Positions 8,834 through 18,030 are shown, numbered from the stretch's first letter. The stretch: 64,000 nt of DNA from Ulvibacter antarcticus (GCF_003688405.1 NZ_REFC01000011.1:372001-436000); one strand, 5' to 3'. Program-made: numbers and translations. The notes: a model not told the origin generated them from the sequence alone.

Positions 8834-10224
8834 TTTTTTTGATATACGTTTATATTTCCTTCATTCGTATTGGTAAAGCCGAGGTTCTCGAAAACTTTGC
8901 ATGAACCTATGTTATCAACTTTTACAATTGCTTTTACGTCTTCCTTCAAATGTTCTATTCCGAGTTCAATAATTCTTCCTCCTAAACCTAAACCTCTGTA
9001 TTTTGCGTCTATGGAATAATCGATTGTCCAATTGTCATCTGTCTTATCAAACCTAATTTGACCTAAAGGAAGTTCGTCCTTCTCCAATATAAGAATCTTA
9101 GTGTTTGCATCTTTAATTTTGTTTGAATACCATTTTTTATGGTTCTCCAGTTCTATTTTTTCTGAATTAAAAGCGTTTTTTCGCACATCCGGATCATTCG
9201 CCCAATCAAACAACAAGAGCATGTCTTTTTCATTTGCTGGTCGTAAACTGACTGAATATTTAAAAAATACAGCTTTAAATCGTTTTCCCGACAAGCCGTC
9301 AATCGTGACTTCCTTTTGTTGAGTTTTCGTTTGAAAAAACTTGTTAATAGCCTTTTTAAGGTCATTTTCACTAAAATGCTTAGTGTCTATTATTAAATCG
9401 GCTTTTTTGGCGCCATCATATAGAATACTTTGATTATCCACATAAGTACCAGCAATCACTGTTAATTTTAACGCTAGTGCTTCTAGTAAAATTCCGCTAC
9501 AAGGTAAGATTGCCAATTGAGTCATTTTCATTAAGGAAATCATCTCATCTGCGTCGAGAGCTTCATGTATTTTTACATTTCTATGTGCCTTACTTAATAA
9601 TTCTAAACTCGTTTTGTGACTATAAGAGGAGCCAACTACTACATTTATCTCATTGAAACGAGAATCATTTAATACGATAGATACAGTTTTTTCGGTTAGA
9701 TTATTAACATCACTTCCCCCAAAACAAATAAATACCGAATTTTCCTTTTTTGGAAGTTTTGCTTTTTTTGCAGCTTCAATAAAAGGAGTTCTTAATAATA
9801 CATAATCTAAACCAAGAGCAAATTTAGTATAAGGTTGAGCCTGATACATTGCTTTGGTAATATTTGGTGCGTGGTTTATAATTAAATCTGCATAGAATTC
9901 TTTATCAAAAACATCATCAATACATACTAGCTTATTTCCTTGCGATTTGATTCTCTTTTGAAATTCAGTGTTTAAACCATAATGATCTAAAACTACAGTT
10001 TCGTCACCTGTGAGTATTTTTATAAAATCGTCATTATTATCAATACACTTAACTTTAAATCCTTTAGATGTAAAGTCATTTGATATTTGTTCTGGAATAT
10101 GAATGCAATAGAAGCTTATTTCAAAATCTGACAAAAGCATTTCGGCCAAAGCTGAACATCTTATAAGATGCCCTAGTCCTATATCTGTATTCCCGTCAGC
10201 TCGTATAAATAATTTCCGCTTCAT
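8815..10224 (-). CDS. Fused PseG-PseH: UDP-sugar hydrolase plus GNAT N-acetyltransferase
   Basis: A 469-residue two-domain enzyme covering two steps of pseudaminic acid synthesis. Residues 1 to about 320 are PseG, the GT-B-fold hydrolase that removes UDP from UDP-2,4-diacetamido-trideoxy-altrose: RADGNTDIGLGHLIRC at 8-23 with the active-site His, FGGSD near 170, and ALPCSGILLEALAL near 238. Residues about 323-469 are a GNAT domain (SLRPANEKDM start, acetyl-CoA loop YRGLGLGG near 408), fitting PseH, which acetylates the 4-amino group. The two activities are separate genes in Campylobacter and Helicobacter. The open reading frame is continuous, with no frameshift sign. The 3' end overlaps the formyltransferase start by 19 bases. 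Confidence 0.88.
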   Translation of the reverse strand: MKRKLFIRADGNTDIGLGHLIRCSALAEMLLSDFEISFYCIHIPEQISNDFTSKGFKVKCIDNNDDFIKILTGDETVVLDHYGLNTEFQKRIKSQGNKLVCIDDVFDKEFYADLIINHAPNITKAMYQAQPYTKFALGLDYVLLRTPFIEAAKKAKLPKKENSVFICFGGSDVNNLTEKTVSIVLNDSRFNEINVVVGSSYSHKTSLELLSKAHRNVKIHEALDADEMISLMKMTQLAILPCSGILLEALALKLTVIAGTYVDNQSILYDGAKKADLIIDTKHFSENDLKKAINKFFQTKTQQKEVTIDGLSGKRFKAVFFKYSVSLRPANEKDMLLLFDWANDPDVRKNAFNSEKIELENHKKWYSNKIKDANTKILILEKDELPLGQIRFDKTDDNWTIDYSIDAKYRGLGLGGRIIELGIEHLKEDVKAIVKVDNIGSCKVFENLGFTNTNEGNINVYQKKWKRRS

Positions 10225-10264
10225 TTTTCAGAATTTAAATCGATTGTACTCCCTAGAAACTGCC

Positions 10265-10969
10265 CTACTTTTGATTTACTTTTTTAAGGATTTGAGCCAA
10301 TTCTAAATCTTCAAAATTATCAATATCAACTGCTCGTTTCCAATCGATTGGATGAAATCTATGCCCAGAACCGTAGAATGTTCCTTCGCTTTTTAACTTT
10401 TTAACATTGGCAATCCAAATGGCGCCTGTTGGTGAATAGAGTTCCGGCTGATCTTGCGACCTTTCCTTAACGGTGTCAAATATCCATTCTGGCTTACCAC
10501 TTTTGTCTAGTTTAACAGCCCACCACGGGTTCATCCATGTGTATTTATAGCAGGATATCTGTAATTTTAAGTCGTTTTCTTTAAAATTTGAATATGCCTC
10601 AATTATATCTTGCTCATTTCTAAGAGGACAAACCGCAAATAATTGGATAACCTCATCAAAATACAATCCATTTTCCTCAAGTTGCCTAATTGTTGAGAGC
10701 GTCCCTTCGCTAACTGGACTATGATCGTCTGCATGCTGATCTCTTAAAAAGGGTACTTCTGCTCCGTGTTCTATGCTAACTTTTGCAATTTTTTCACTAT
10801 CTGTACTTACAACTACTTTATCAAATAATCCGCTTTTCAATGCGGCTTCAATAGTCCAAGCTATTAAAGGTTTTCCATCAAAATCTATAATATTTTTATG
10901 CGGAATTCTTTTAGATCCACCTCTTGCTGGAATTATAGCAACTATTTTCTTTTTTACCAAATCGTCCAT
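10265..10969 (-). CDS. pseF: CMP-pseudaminic acid synthetase (acylneuraminate cytidylyltransferase family)
   Basis: A 234-residue nucleotidyltransferase that activates the nonulosonic acid with CTP. Seen: the mononucleotide-binding loop IPARGGSKRIPHKN at residues 13-26, DGKPLIAWTI, VVVSTDSEKIA and QLFAVCPLRNEQDI, all standard for the NeuA/PseF/LegF family. It is 16 bases overlapped with the SDR gene upstream. Of the family members, PseF fits because the remaining pathway is PseB/C/G/H/I. The order SDR then cytidylyltransferase also resembles the ptmA-ptmB pair of Campylobacter legionaminic acid loci, so specificity should be regarded as inferred. Confidence 0.85.
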   Translation of the reverse strand: MDDLVKKKIVAIIPARGGSKRIPHKNIIDFDGKPLIAWTIEAALKSGLFDKVVVSTDSEKIAKVSIEHGAEVPFLRDQHADDHSPVSEGTLSTIRQLEENGLYFDEVIQLFAVCPLRNEQDIIEAYSNFKENDLKLQISCYKYTWMNPWWAVKLDKSGKPEWIFDTVKERSQDQPELYSPTGAIWIANVKKLKSEGTFYGSGHRFHPIDWKRAVDIDNFEDLELAQILKKVNQK

Positions 10970-11697
10970 CCTCCATCAATTTTAATGTTTTCACCTGTAA
11001 TAGGTAATTCTGCATTGTCAAGAAGCATTTTTATAGGGGGATAAATATCATCAAGCTTCAGCATTCTTGACAAGGGTGTTAAACGAGCATATCTTTTCTT
11101 AAATTCTACATCTACGCGTCCTTCAATTCCTCCATAGGATATTGTATTACACCTAATCTTTGAAGGAGCCAACCTTACCGCCAGTTCTTTTGATAAATGG
11201 ATTTGAGCTGCTTTCGCGATTCCATAATTTATTGGAGATTGACCCTCGAAATTGTCATAAAGCTGCGGATTTGGAGCAACAGAACCATACATAGAACCAA
11301 TAAATATGATATCTCCTACTTTATGTCCTTCATCAAGAATCTTATTGGTAATGAGGTATGGAATAGTCACTGCCATTGCAAATTCATCTTGAAATTGTTT
11401 AGCGCTTACTTTTCCATTGTTGTCTATTTTCAGATTATCCAAATTTCGGGCATTAAAAATAAGAACATCAAACTGAATAGAAATTTGACTCATCAATTCA
11501 TCTTCAAAGTTTTCCGAAGAAAAATCAATTTCAATTACACTAACATTTTTGCGGTCAAGATGATTTTCATCTAATAAGTTATCTGCCTTCTCTTTGCTTC
11601 TTGTGGTAAAAACAACTTTATGGCCTTCATTAAGCATAGATTTAACCATATGAAATCCTAACAAACCTGTTCCTCCTGTAATTAAAATGTTAGCCAT
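10954..11697 (-). CDS. SDR family oxidoreductase
   Basis: A 247-residue classical short-chain dehydrogenase/reductase. Seen: GGTGLLG nucleotide loop at residues 8-14, FNARNL in the NNAG position, serine in FIGSMYG, the YGIAK catalytic Tyr/Lys, and the usual C-terminal ITGENIKIDGGW. It overlaps pseF downstream by 16 bases and the Gfo/Idh gene upstream by 8 bases, so the three are tightly coupled. Comparable SDRs (PtmA-type) sit beside cytidylyltransferases in flagellin-glycan loci. It could oxidise or reduce a sugar or a side-chain substituent of the nonulosonic acid. The substrate is unknown. Confidence 0.82.
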   Translation of the reverse strand: MANILITGGTGLLGFHMVKSMLNEGHKVVFTTRSKEKADNLLDENHLDRKNVSVIEIDFSSENFEDELMSQISIQFDVLIFNARNLDNLKIDNNGKVSAKQFQDEFAMAVTIPYLITNKILDEGHKVGDIIFIGSMYGSVAPNPQLYDNFEGQSPINYGIAKAAQIHLSKELAVRLAPSKIRCNTISYGGIEGRVDVEFKKRYARLTPLSRMLKLDDIYPPIKMLLDNAELPITGENIKIDGGWTIW

Positions 11698-12592
11698 TGA
11701 TTCCCTTTTCTATAATGTTAATAATTTCAAGTGTTTCATTCCTTGGGATTGGTAAATCGTTCTTCCCAATATTTAAGACAAAAGTCTCTAAGGATTTTTT
11801 GAATGAAGGAAAAGCGGATGTAAACCTATTCGTCTGTGCTTGTCCATTTGAACCAAAATATTTAATTTCAATAGGGCTAGAAAAAACACCATACGCACTA
11901 ATAACTGCCGTAAGATTTTCCCATTCAACCAAGACTTTTTTTAATCCTTCGCGTTTATATATAACCTTAACATTGAGCAAATTTCCTCTACTCGGATTTC
12001 CAGCAATTATAGGCTCAATAACATGGATAGCGTATTTTTCCCAACTTTTAGGAACTGTAGCCTCGATAAAGTAAACATCTCCCAGAGTCTTGATTTGCTC
12101 TTCACTTAACAAAAGCTCAGTAGAATATCTTAAAGAAGAACAGGTGTAAAGCTGTCCTTCATATGTTTGATAGCTTAATATGTCTTGAGCCGTCTTTAAA
12201 GAGTACGCCAATGGTTTATCAATAAATATCGGTATTCCAGCCTGAAGAAATGATTTTGACATTCTTAAATGATTTTCGGCATCATCACGGGCTAAAAGAA
12301 CGGCATCAACATTTCCAATCATATCTTCAAGTTTGTTGACAACATGTGGAATTTTGGCAGATTTAGCAATCATATTTGATTCTTCAACATCTTGAGACCA
12401 AACATGGGTAACCTCACCCAAATCCACTAGAAAGTCCTCGGGATATTTTTCTTCGGAAAGATATTGAGGTATAACAGGAAATGGACATTTAGACATCTCA
12501 TCATGGTCAAAACCGTTAAAAATGGCCGCCCAGGAATAAGGATGTCCATTCCCTTCACTAATTCCGATAACGCCTAAATTTAATTTTTTCAT
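11690..12592 (-). CDS. Gfo/Idh/MocA family oxidoreductase
   Basis: About 300 residues from the ATG at 12592. An upstream in-frame GTG would add four residues, but the ATG gives a clean ATGA overlap with the preceding aldo/keto reductase. N-terminal Rossmann domain begins LNLGVIGISEGNGH, an unusual form of the family's GxGxxG loop. DAVLLARDDAENHL and IPIFIDKPLAYSL carry the family EKP-like motif as DKP. These enzymes are NAD(P)-dependent sugar or cyclitol dehydrogenases, often on nucleotide sugars. Being enclosed between pseC and pseF, it probably acts on a Pse intermediate or on a substituent attached to it. This is inference. Confidence 0.75.
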   Translation of the reverse strand: MKKLNLGVIGISEGNGHPYSWAAIFNGFDHDEMSKCPFPVIPQYLSEEKYPEDFLVDLGEVTHVWSQDVEESNMIAKSAKIPHVVNKLEDMIGNVDAVLLARDDAENHLRMSKSFLQAGIPIFIDKPLAYSLKTAQDILSYQTYEGQLYTCSSLRYSTELLLSEEQIKTLGDVYFIEATVPKSWEKYAIHVIEPIIAGNPSRGNLLNVKVIYKREGLKKVLVEWENLTAVISAYGVFSSPIEIKYFGSNGQAQTNRFTSAFPSFKKSLETFVLNIGKNDLPIPRNETLEIINIIEKGING

Positions 12593-13437
12593 GCCGTGGG
12601 CCACTTTGAAGGTGTTAAAATATCTGGATTGAAACTCATGTTCTTTGGTCTGTCCAGGATTAGAGCCTTATTAAGTCCTTCAATATTGGATTCTAATTGA
12701 GCCAAGCTATTTACTCCAAAAACTACACAATCAATATTTTCATTACTCAGTGCGTATTTTAAAAGTGAACTCGCAAGAGACGAACCTAATTTTTGTACTT
12801 CTTGAATTTCAGCTTTCACTGGCTCAAAGAATGAATGAAGTTCGCTGGTTTTCATAAAAAATAGACCTTGTAAAAAAACAGACCTCGTGTGTATTTCGCA
12901 GTTATATTTTTCTTTTAGCTCTAAAAAACCGGGGGCAAATCGGTTGTCAAAAAAATTATACGGTACCTGAATTAAATCTGGAATCATTTTCTTTTCTAAC
13001 AATGCCCTTAATTCTTGTGGCTCATTAAATGAAAAACCAATTTTCTTTACTAATCCTATACTTTTTAATCTATTTAGTTCTTCCCATTGTTCACTGTTTT
13101 CGCATACATCTAAGGATCTATGAGCTAAATATCCATAAAGCGAATTTTGGTCTAAATTGGCCAGAGATTTCAATAATTGCTGTTCAATATTTAGTCCGGT
13201 ATCCTTAAATGGGAGGAATTTCGAGACAATTTTAAAAGACTCTAAATTATTCTTTCCTAGCTTAATTTCACTTTCCCCATAACCAAAAGCGGTATCTAAT
13301 ATGTTGATTTGTTTTTGAGAGCAATACTCTAAAATATTACTTATCTCGCTTAATGGTGTGACACCTGTTGTATTTGAAATTCCATATTTTTGCCCAAACT
13401 GTACTGTACCTAAACCTATTTTGTTTAATAGATTCAT
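12589..13437 (-). CDS. Aldo/keto reductase
   Basis: A 282-residue AKR-superfamily protein (TIM barrel, NADPH dependent). Seen: GLGTVQFG at the start, ILDTAFGYGESE with the catalytic Asp and Tyr, IVSKF with the Lys, and YLAHRSLD with the His. So the catalytic tetrad appears intact. It overlaps the pseC stop by 4 bases (ATGA) and is overlapped in the same way by the next gene. Its position directly after pseC suggests a role in tailoring the sugar or making a modifying group, together with the Gfo/Idh and SDR enzymes. No specific reaction can be assigned. Confidence 0.82.
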   Translation of the reverse strand: MNLLNKIGLGTVQFGQKYGISNTTGVTPLSEISNILEYCSQKQINILDTAFGYGESEIKLGKNNLESFKIVSKFLPFKDTGLNIEQQLLKSLANLDQNSLYGYLAHRSLDVCENSEQWEELNRLKSIGLVKKIGFSFNEPQELRALLEKKMIPDLIQVPYNFFDNRFAPGFLELKEKYNCEIHTRSVFLQGLFFMKTSELHSFFEPVKAEIQEVQKLGSSLASSLLKYALSNENIDCVVFGVNSLAQLESNIEGLNKALILDRPKNMSFNPDILTPSKWPTA

Positions 13438-14597
13438 AAGAAACTTTTTACCGTTTCAATTACATAATCCTGTTCATCATTAGTAAGACTCGGATACATA
13501 GGTAAGCTTATACATTTTTTATAATAGTTTTCTGCATTTGGGAAATCTCCTTCTTTCCACCCAAATTTTTTGTAAAATGGCATTAAATGTACCGGAATGT
13601 AGTGGATCTGTGCATAGATATTTTTAACTCTCAAGTGATCATATAAACCTTTTCTATCACTGACTTCAATTACAAAAAGATGATGAGCATTATATGCATC
13701 TTTGCTTCTCTTTTGTACTTTAATACCTTTGTTTTCTGAAAAAGACGCGTAATATTTTTCTGCTATTTCTTGTCGCCTTTCTAAGCCTTCATCTGCTCTT
13801 TTTAGCTGACTGTTCCCTAAAGCAGCTTGAAAATCTGTAATTCTATAATTATACCCTAGTTCCTGCATTTCATAATACCAACCACCCTGTAATTCGGGGT
13901 TTGGAAAATCTTTGATAAGATTCTCTCTAGTGATCCCATGAGTCCGCAAAACCAAAAGTTTTTCATATACCTCTTTACTATTGGTGGTAATCATTCCTCC
14001 TTCACCTGAAGCAATATGCTTTACTGGATGAAAGGAAAAAATTGCAGCATCAGCGTAGTTCGAATTACCACAACCTTGTTTTTGTCCTTTACTATCAATG
14101 AAAAAGCCTCCTGGTGCATGACAGGCATCTTCCAAGATCCACATTCCATATTCGTTAGCCAATTTTTTTAATTCTTCAAGATTGACAGGATAACCTGTAA
14201 AATCAACAGGAACAATACCCTTAAAATATCCTTTGGGATGCGCTTTTAATAACTTTTCTACTGCTTCTAATGAAATTGTATATGTTTCTGGATCTATATC
14301 AGCAAAATAAACCTCACCTCCACAATACAGAACACAATTTGCAGAAGCGGCAAAAGTAATAGGTGTTGTAATAATTCTATCGCCGGGCTCAATTCCTAAA
14401 GCCATAGCGGCTAAATGCAAGGCGGCAGTACCATTAGACACTGCTACAGCATAGCTTGAACCGATATAAGTAGCAAAATTTTCTTCGAACTCTGCTATCC
14501 TTGGGCCTTGGGTTAAAAAATCAGCCTTAAGAACGTCTACTACAACTTCTATATCTTCTTGAGTAATGTTTTGTTTTCCGTAAGGTATTGCTTTCAT
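13434..14597 (-). CDS. pseC: UDP-4-amino-4,6-dideoxy-N-acetyl-beta-L-altrosamine transaminase
   Basis: A 387-residue DegT/DnrJ/EryC1-family PLP aminotransferase. It converts the 4-keto product of PseB into the 4-amino sugar using glutamate. Seen: the N-terminal IPYGKQNITQEDIE typical of PseC, AVSNGTAALHLA, the EDACHAPGG Asp region, and the PLP lysine in SFHPVKHIASGEGG. The C-terminal part has YNYRITDFQAALG. It starts one base inside the pseB stop (TAATG), consistent with translational coupling of the first two pathway enzymes. Confidence 0.92.
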   Translation of the reverse strand: MKAIPYGKQNITQEDIEVVVDVLKADFLTQGPRIAEFEENFATYIGSSYAVAVSNGTAALHLAAMALGIEPGDRIITTPITFAASANCVLYCGGEVYFADIDPETYTISLEAVEKLLKAHPKGYFKGIVPVDFTGYPVNLEELKKLANEYGMWILEDACHAPGGFFIDSKGQKQGCGNSNYADAAIFSFHPVKHIASGEGGMITTNSKEVYEKLLVLRTHGITRENLIKDFPNPELQGGWYYEMQELGYNYRITDFQAALGNSQLKRADEGLERRQEIAEKYYASFSENKGIKVQKRSKDAYNAHHLFVIEVSDRKGLYDHLRVKNIYAQIHYIPVHLMPFYKKFGWKEGDFPNAENYYKKCISLPMYPSLTNDEQDYVIETVKSFL

Positions 14598-15613
14598 TAT
14601 ATGGTAAATGATGGGTCTACATATTTTTTTATTTGTTCACGTAAGGACTCTATTGTTTCCCATTCTGAGTTTGAGCCAGAATTGTAATAAAATCCTTCTT
14701 CAACACTTTTAGCATTGAAATTAGCAATATAATTTTCTAAATTGAAAATTGGTTTTTGTGGCAAAATTGCATAGTATTTGCCTAAATCCCAAGTGTTAAA
14801 AGAATCTGAAGCAGTTATCATCTCTTCATGTAGTTTTTCCCCTGGTCGAATACCCACAATTTTTAATTCACAGTCTGGAGCTATTGCCTTGGCCACATCT
14901 ACAATTTTATAAGAAGGTATTTTTGGTACAAAAATTTCTCCTCCCCAAGCATTTTCTATAGCGTAAAACACCATTTCACAACCATCTACAAGACTAATGT
15001 TAAAACGCGTCATACGTTCGTCTGTAATTGGCAAAACTCCTTCTGCTTTTTTATCCAAAAAGAAAGGCATGACTGAACCATTAGATCCCATTACATTCCC
15101 ATAACGTACTACAGAAAATTTTAGTTTTCTATTACCTTTTATATTATTTGCTGCCACAAAAAGCTTGTCTGAAGCTAACTTTGTTGCCCCGTAGAGATTT
15201 ATTGGTGCCGCAGCTTTATCTGTTGAAAGTGCAACAACATTTGAAACGCCACAAGCAATCGCAGCATTTATAACGTTTTCAGCACCGAGAATGTTTGTTT
15301 TTATACATTCCATAGGATTGTATTCGGCAATATGAACATGTTTCATTGCCGCCGCATGTATTACAATATCAACACCTTCAAATGCACTAAAAAGTCTATC
15401 CTTATCTCTTACATCCCCTACAAAATATCTTATCGCAGGATACTTTGTGTCTGGAAATTCCATTGCCATCTGATAATGCTTCTGCTCATCTCTGGATAAT
15501 ATAACTAGTCGTTTAACATTAGGATATCTCTCGAAAATCAATCGTGTAAACTCTTTACCAAACGATCCGGTACCTCCCGTAATTAATACGGTTTTATCAT
15601 TTAAATCTAACAT
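14597..15613 (-). CDS. pseB: UDP-N-acetylglucosamine 4,6-dehydratase (inverting)
   Basis: A 338-residue extended SDR of the PseB/FlaA1 type, catalysing the first committed step of pseudaminic acid synthesis (4,6-dehydration with C5 inversion of UDP-GlcNAc). Seen: TGGTGSFGKEF NAD loop at residues 12-22, HAAAMKHVHIAEYNP, STDKAAAPINLYGATK with the catalytic Tyr/Lys, and RYGNVMGSNGSV. The length is usual for the soluble inverting dehydratase without membrane domains. It lies 29 bp after the Wzz-like gene and is followed without gap by pseC. Confidence 0.92.
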   Translation of the reverse strand: MLDLNDKTVLITGGTGSFGKEFTRLIFERYPNVKRLVILSRDEQKHYQMAMEFPDTKYPAIRYFVGDVRDKDRLFSAFEGVDIVIHAAAMKHVHIAEYNPMECIKTNILGAENVINAAIACGVSNVVALSTDKAAAPINLYGATKLASDKLFVAANNIKGNRKLKFSVVRYGNVMGSNGSVMPFFLDKKAEGVLPITDERMTRFNISLVDGCEMVFYAIENAWGGEIFVPKIPSYKIVDVAKAIAPDCELKIVGIRPGEKLHEEMITASDSFNTWDLGKYYAILPQKPIFNLENYIANFNAKSVEEGFYYNSGSNSEWETIESLREQIKKYVDPSFTI

Positions 15614-15642
15614 TTAATTTATTTTTGAATAGTCTCCTAGTT

Positions 15643-16614
15643 TTAATCGTTGTCTTCTGCTAAAATTCTTAATTGCAAATAAAGAAATCGAAAAAAGAAA
15701 ATGATTGAAAAGAAAACAACAAGTAGTAATGGAATTTTAATTATGCTTTTTATAGTTGCAAATCCACCTTCCAAAATATTATAATTTATACTTACAGGTT
15801 TTATAATCTCCCCTTCATCTTTACTCCTTTTTAATAACTCCAATTGATCTGTTAGTAATACTTGTTTATAACGAAATATACTGTAAAAATCGTTGTTGAA
15901 ACTGGCATAAACCGGAGGGTTAGCTGAACTTCCATCACTGGCCGATGCTATCGATTTAATCACTGAATCAGCCTGAGCAAGCATTTTATCCGTTTCGGAT
16001 AATCTTTTTGAAGTATTCTGAATATAAATATCCTGATATTGTTTAAAGTGCTCATTCTCATTCAAATAACTCAAAAGGCTATCCATTAATTTTTCTGAAT
16101 CTTTACCCGCTATAAAAACCTTGAGTTTTTGATATTTATACTGTTTGCTTGTTGTCAAATCATCAACAAACTCTTTCATGTCCTGGTTTTCAAAAAGTAT
16201 TCTGAATACATCAATGTTTTCACGTGACTTTGTGGTAAAACTATATATGTCAATGATTGGTTCTATTTCTATCTTTTTAACGGCTTTGTAATTATCTCCA
16301 AATACCATTTTTAAACCCAATGAATCCCCTGAGCGCATTTTGAAATTGAGTTCTTCCGTTTTATCGTAAAGATATTCAACACTCTCAAAATTTGGAATGA
16401 CAATCAATCGATTTTCATAAACCTGTTTTGAATTTCGATCAAGAAAATATCCCAAAATAACACCCACTACTATGATTCCGATGAATAAGAATAGATACTT
16501 TTTGAAAAAAGCAATTACAAGAAAAAGTAACTTTGCTAATTTTTTAAAAAAACCACCAATCGATTTAAACAAATATCCCAAATCAACCTCTTCTGGTGAA
16601 TTATGCTGTGTCAT
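15643..16614 (-). CDS. Wzz-like polysaccharide chain-length protein
   Basis: A 323-residue inner-membrane protein with two transmembrane helices: about residues 42-62 (LFLFIGIIVVGVILGYFLD) and 292-314 near the C-terminus. They enclose a periplasmic domain with coiled-coil character around residues 205-275. This is the layout of Wzz/polysaccharide co-polymerases, which set glycan chain length together with Wzy. Sequence similarity to known Wzz is not obvious to me: there is no clear proline-rich motif before the second helix. The gene sits between rfbD (11 bp) and pseB (29 bp), which supports the role. Confidence 0.6.
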   Translation of the reverse strand: MTQHNSPEEVDLGYLFKSIGGFFKKLAKLLFLVIAFFKKYLFLFIGIIVVGVILGYFLDRNSKQVYENRLIVIPNFESVEYLYDKTEELNFKMRSGDSLGLKMVFGDNYKAVKKIEIEPIIDIYSFTTKSRENIDVFRILFENQDMKEFVDDLTTSKQYKYQKLKVFIAGKDSEKLMDSLLSYLNENEHFKQYQDIYIQNTSKRLSETDKMLAQADSVIKSIASASDGSSANPPVYASFNNDFYSIFRYKQVLLTDQLELLKRSKDEGEIIKPVSINYNILEGGFATIKSIIKIPLLLVVFFSIIFFFRFLYLQLRILAEDND

Positions 16615-16625
16615 AAATAAGATTA

Positions 16626-17486
16626 TTATAGATTACTAACTGTATTTTTTATTAATGATTGTAAGCTCCTAGTCCAATCCCTGTTTTTTATAGCCAAGTT
16701 TTTATTCGTCTTTGTATTATCCAAAATACTATACTTAGGTCTTCTCGCAAAAGTACGGTAATGGTTGGTTTTTGCAAGAGTTGTTTTTTCTAAATTAGAA
16801 TATTCCAATATCTTTTTTGCAAAATCATACCAGGTCGCTTCTCCTTCATTGCTGAAATGATACAAGCCATAATCCTTAGAATTGGATTTAATAATTTGCA
16901 CCAAGCAATTTGCAAGATCATTCGCGTTAGTCGGAGTCCCGGTTTGCTCTGTGGTGATGCTAAGCGATCGTCCTTCCTTTGCCCAATTTAAAACCGAATT
17001 CAGAAAGTTATGTCCATATTGAGAATACAACCATGAAGTTCTGATTATAAAGTACTTATCGCATATTTCCTGAATAAAAACTTCACCCTCTAATTTAGAA
17101 GCTCCATACACATTAATAGGATTCGTTTTGTCTGTTTCTTTATACGGAATCGAGCTTTCTCCATCAAAAACATAGTCGGTAGATATATGAAACAAGGTCG
17201 TATTACTTTTTTTACACGCTTCGGAAAGGTCCTTCACCCCATAAGCGTTGATGGCAAAAGCAGCATCCGATTCACTTTCTGCCTTCTCCACATTAGTGTA
17301 GGCCGCAGTATTAATGCAATAATCAAATGTATGCTGACTGAAGATTTTGTCAATCGAAGATTTTGAAGCTATATCTAAGTCGTTTCGTGTTGCAAATACC
17401 ATCTCAAATTCAGGATAGGCCAGAAACGCGTCTTTTAAACACTGTCCTAATTGTCCGTTAGCTCCTGTTACTAGTATCTTTATCAT
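16626..17486 (-). CDS. rfbD: dTDP-4-dehydrorhamnose reductase
   Basis: A 286-residue SDR enzyme for the final NADPH-dependent step to dTDP-L-rhamnose. Seen: VTGANGQLGQ at residues 6-15, NTAAYTNVEKAE, HISTDYVFDG, and NVYGASKLEGE with the catalytic Tyr/Lys, all standard for RmlD/RfbD. It overlaps the rfbC stop by 4 bases (ATGA). It is the last of the four rhamnose genes in this unit. Confidence 0.93.
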   Translation of the reverse strand: MIKILVTGANGQLGQCLKDAFLAYPEFEMVFATRNDLDIASKSSIDKIFSQHTFDYCINTAAYTNVEKAESESDAAFAINAYGVKDLSEACKKSNTTLFHISTDYVFDGESSIPYKETDKTNPINVYGASKLEGEVFIQEICDKYFIIRTSWLYSQYGHNFLNSVLNWAKEGRSLSITTEQTGTPTNANDLANCLVQIIKSNSKDYGLYHFSNEGEATWYDFAKKILEYSNLEKTTLAKTNHYRTFARRPKYSILDNTKTNKNLAIKNRDWTRSLQSLIKNTVSNL

Positions 17487-18028
17487 GAAGTTACTTCCTT
17501 GAATGTAGGAAGTTGTTTGTCTTTTTCTGAAACTATAAATTCATTATCAGACAGATGCCAATTCAGTGCTAAGGTTGCGTCGTTGTAGATTATTCCACCT
17601 TCGGAAGGGCCATGATAGAAGTTATCACATTTATAGGCAAATACAGATTCTTCAGACAACGTAATAAAGCCATGTGCAAAGCCTCGCGGTACGAATAGTT
17701 GCATCTGGTCTACGTCATCAAGTATTACCGAAAAACTCTTTCCGAAGCTCACAGAATCCTTCCGAAGATCCACAACTATATCCAATACTTTACCTTTTAT
17801 CACCCGAACAAGCTTCGCCTGAGCCATCTTTCCGGTTTGAAAATGAAGTCCTCGAAGCACGCCATAGGTAGATTTCGACTGATTATCCTGTACAAAGTCA
17901 ATATCAAGTCCTGTAACTTCCTTAAAGGTGTTGGCGTTATAGGTCTCGTAGAAAAATCCGCGCTCATCCTTAAAAACTCTGGGTTCTAGTAAAAAGCAAT
18001 CGGTAAGTGGTGTTTGTTCTATTTTCAA
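17483..18028 (-). CDS. rfbC: dTDP-4-dehydrorhamnose 3,5-epimerase
   Basis: A 181-residue cupin-fold epimerase. Seen: PRVFKDERGFFYETYN, FVQDNQSKS, GVLRGLHFQ with the catalytic His, and PRGFAHGF. No ATG occurs before the conserved N-terminus: translation seems to begin with TTG at 18028, only 2 bp after the rfbA stop. Length is as expected for RmlC. It provides dTDP-6-deoxy-L-lyxo-4-hexulose for rfbD. Confidence 0.93.
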   Translation of the reverse strand: MKIEQTPLTDCFLLEPRVFKDERGFFYETYNANTFKEVTGLDIDFVQDNQSKSTYGVLRGLHFQTGKMAQAKLVRVIKGKVLDIVVDLRKDSVSFGKSFSVILDDVDQMQLFVPRGFAHGFITLSEESVFAYKCDNFYHGPSEGGIIYNDATLALNWHLSDNEFIVSEKDKQLPTFKEVTS

Positions 18029-18030
18029 AG

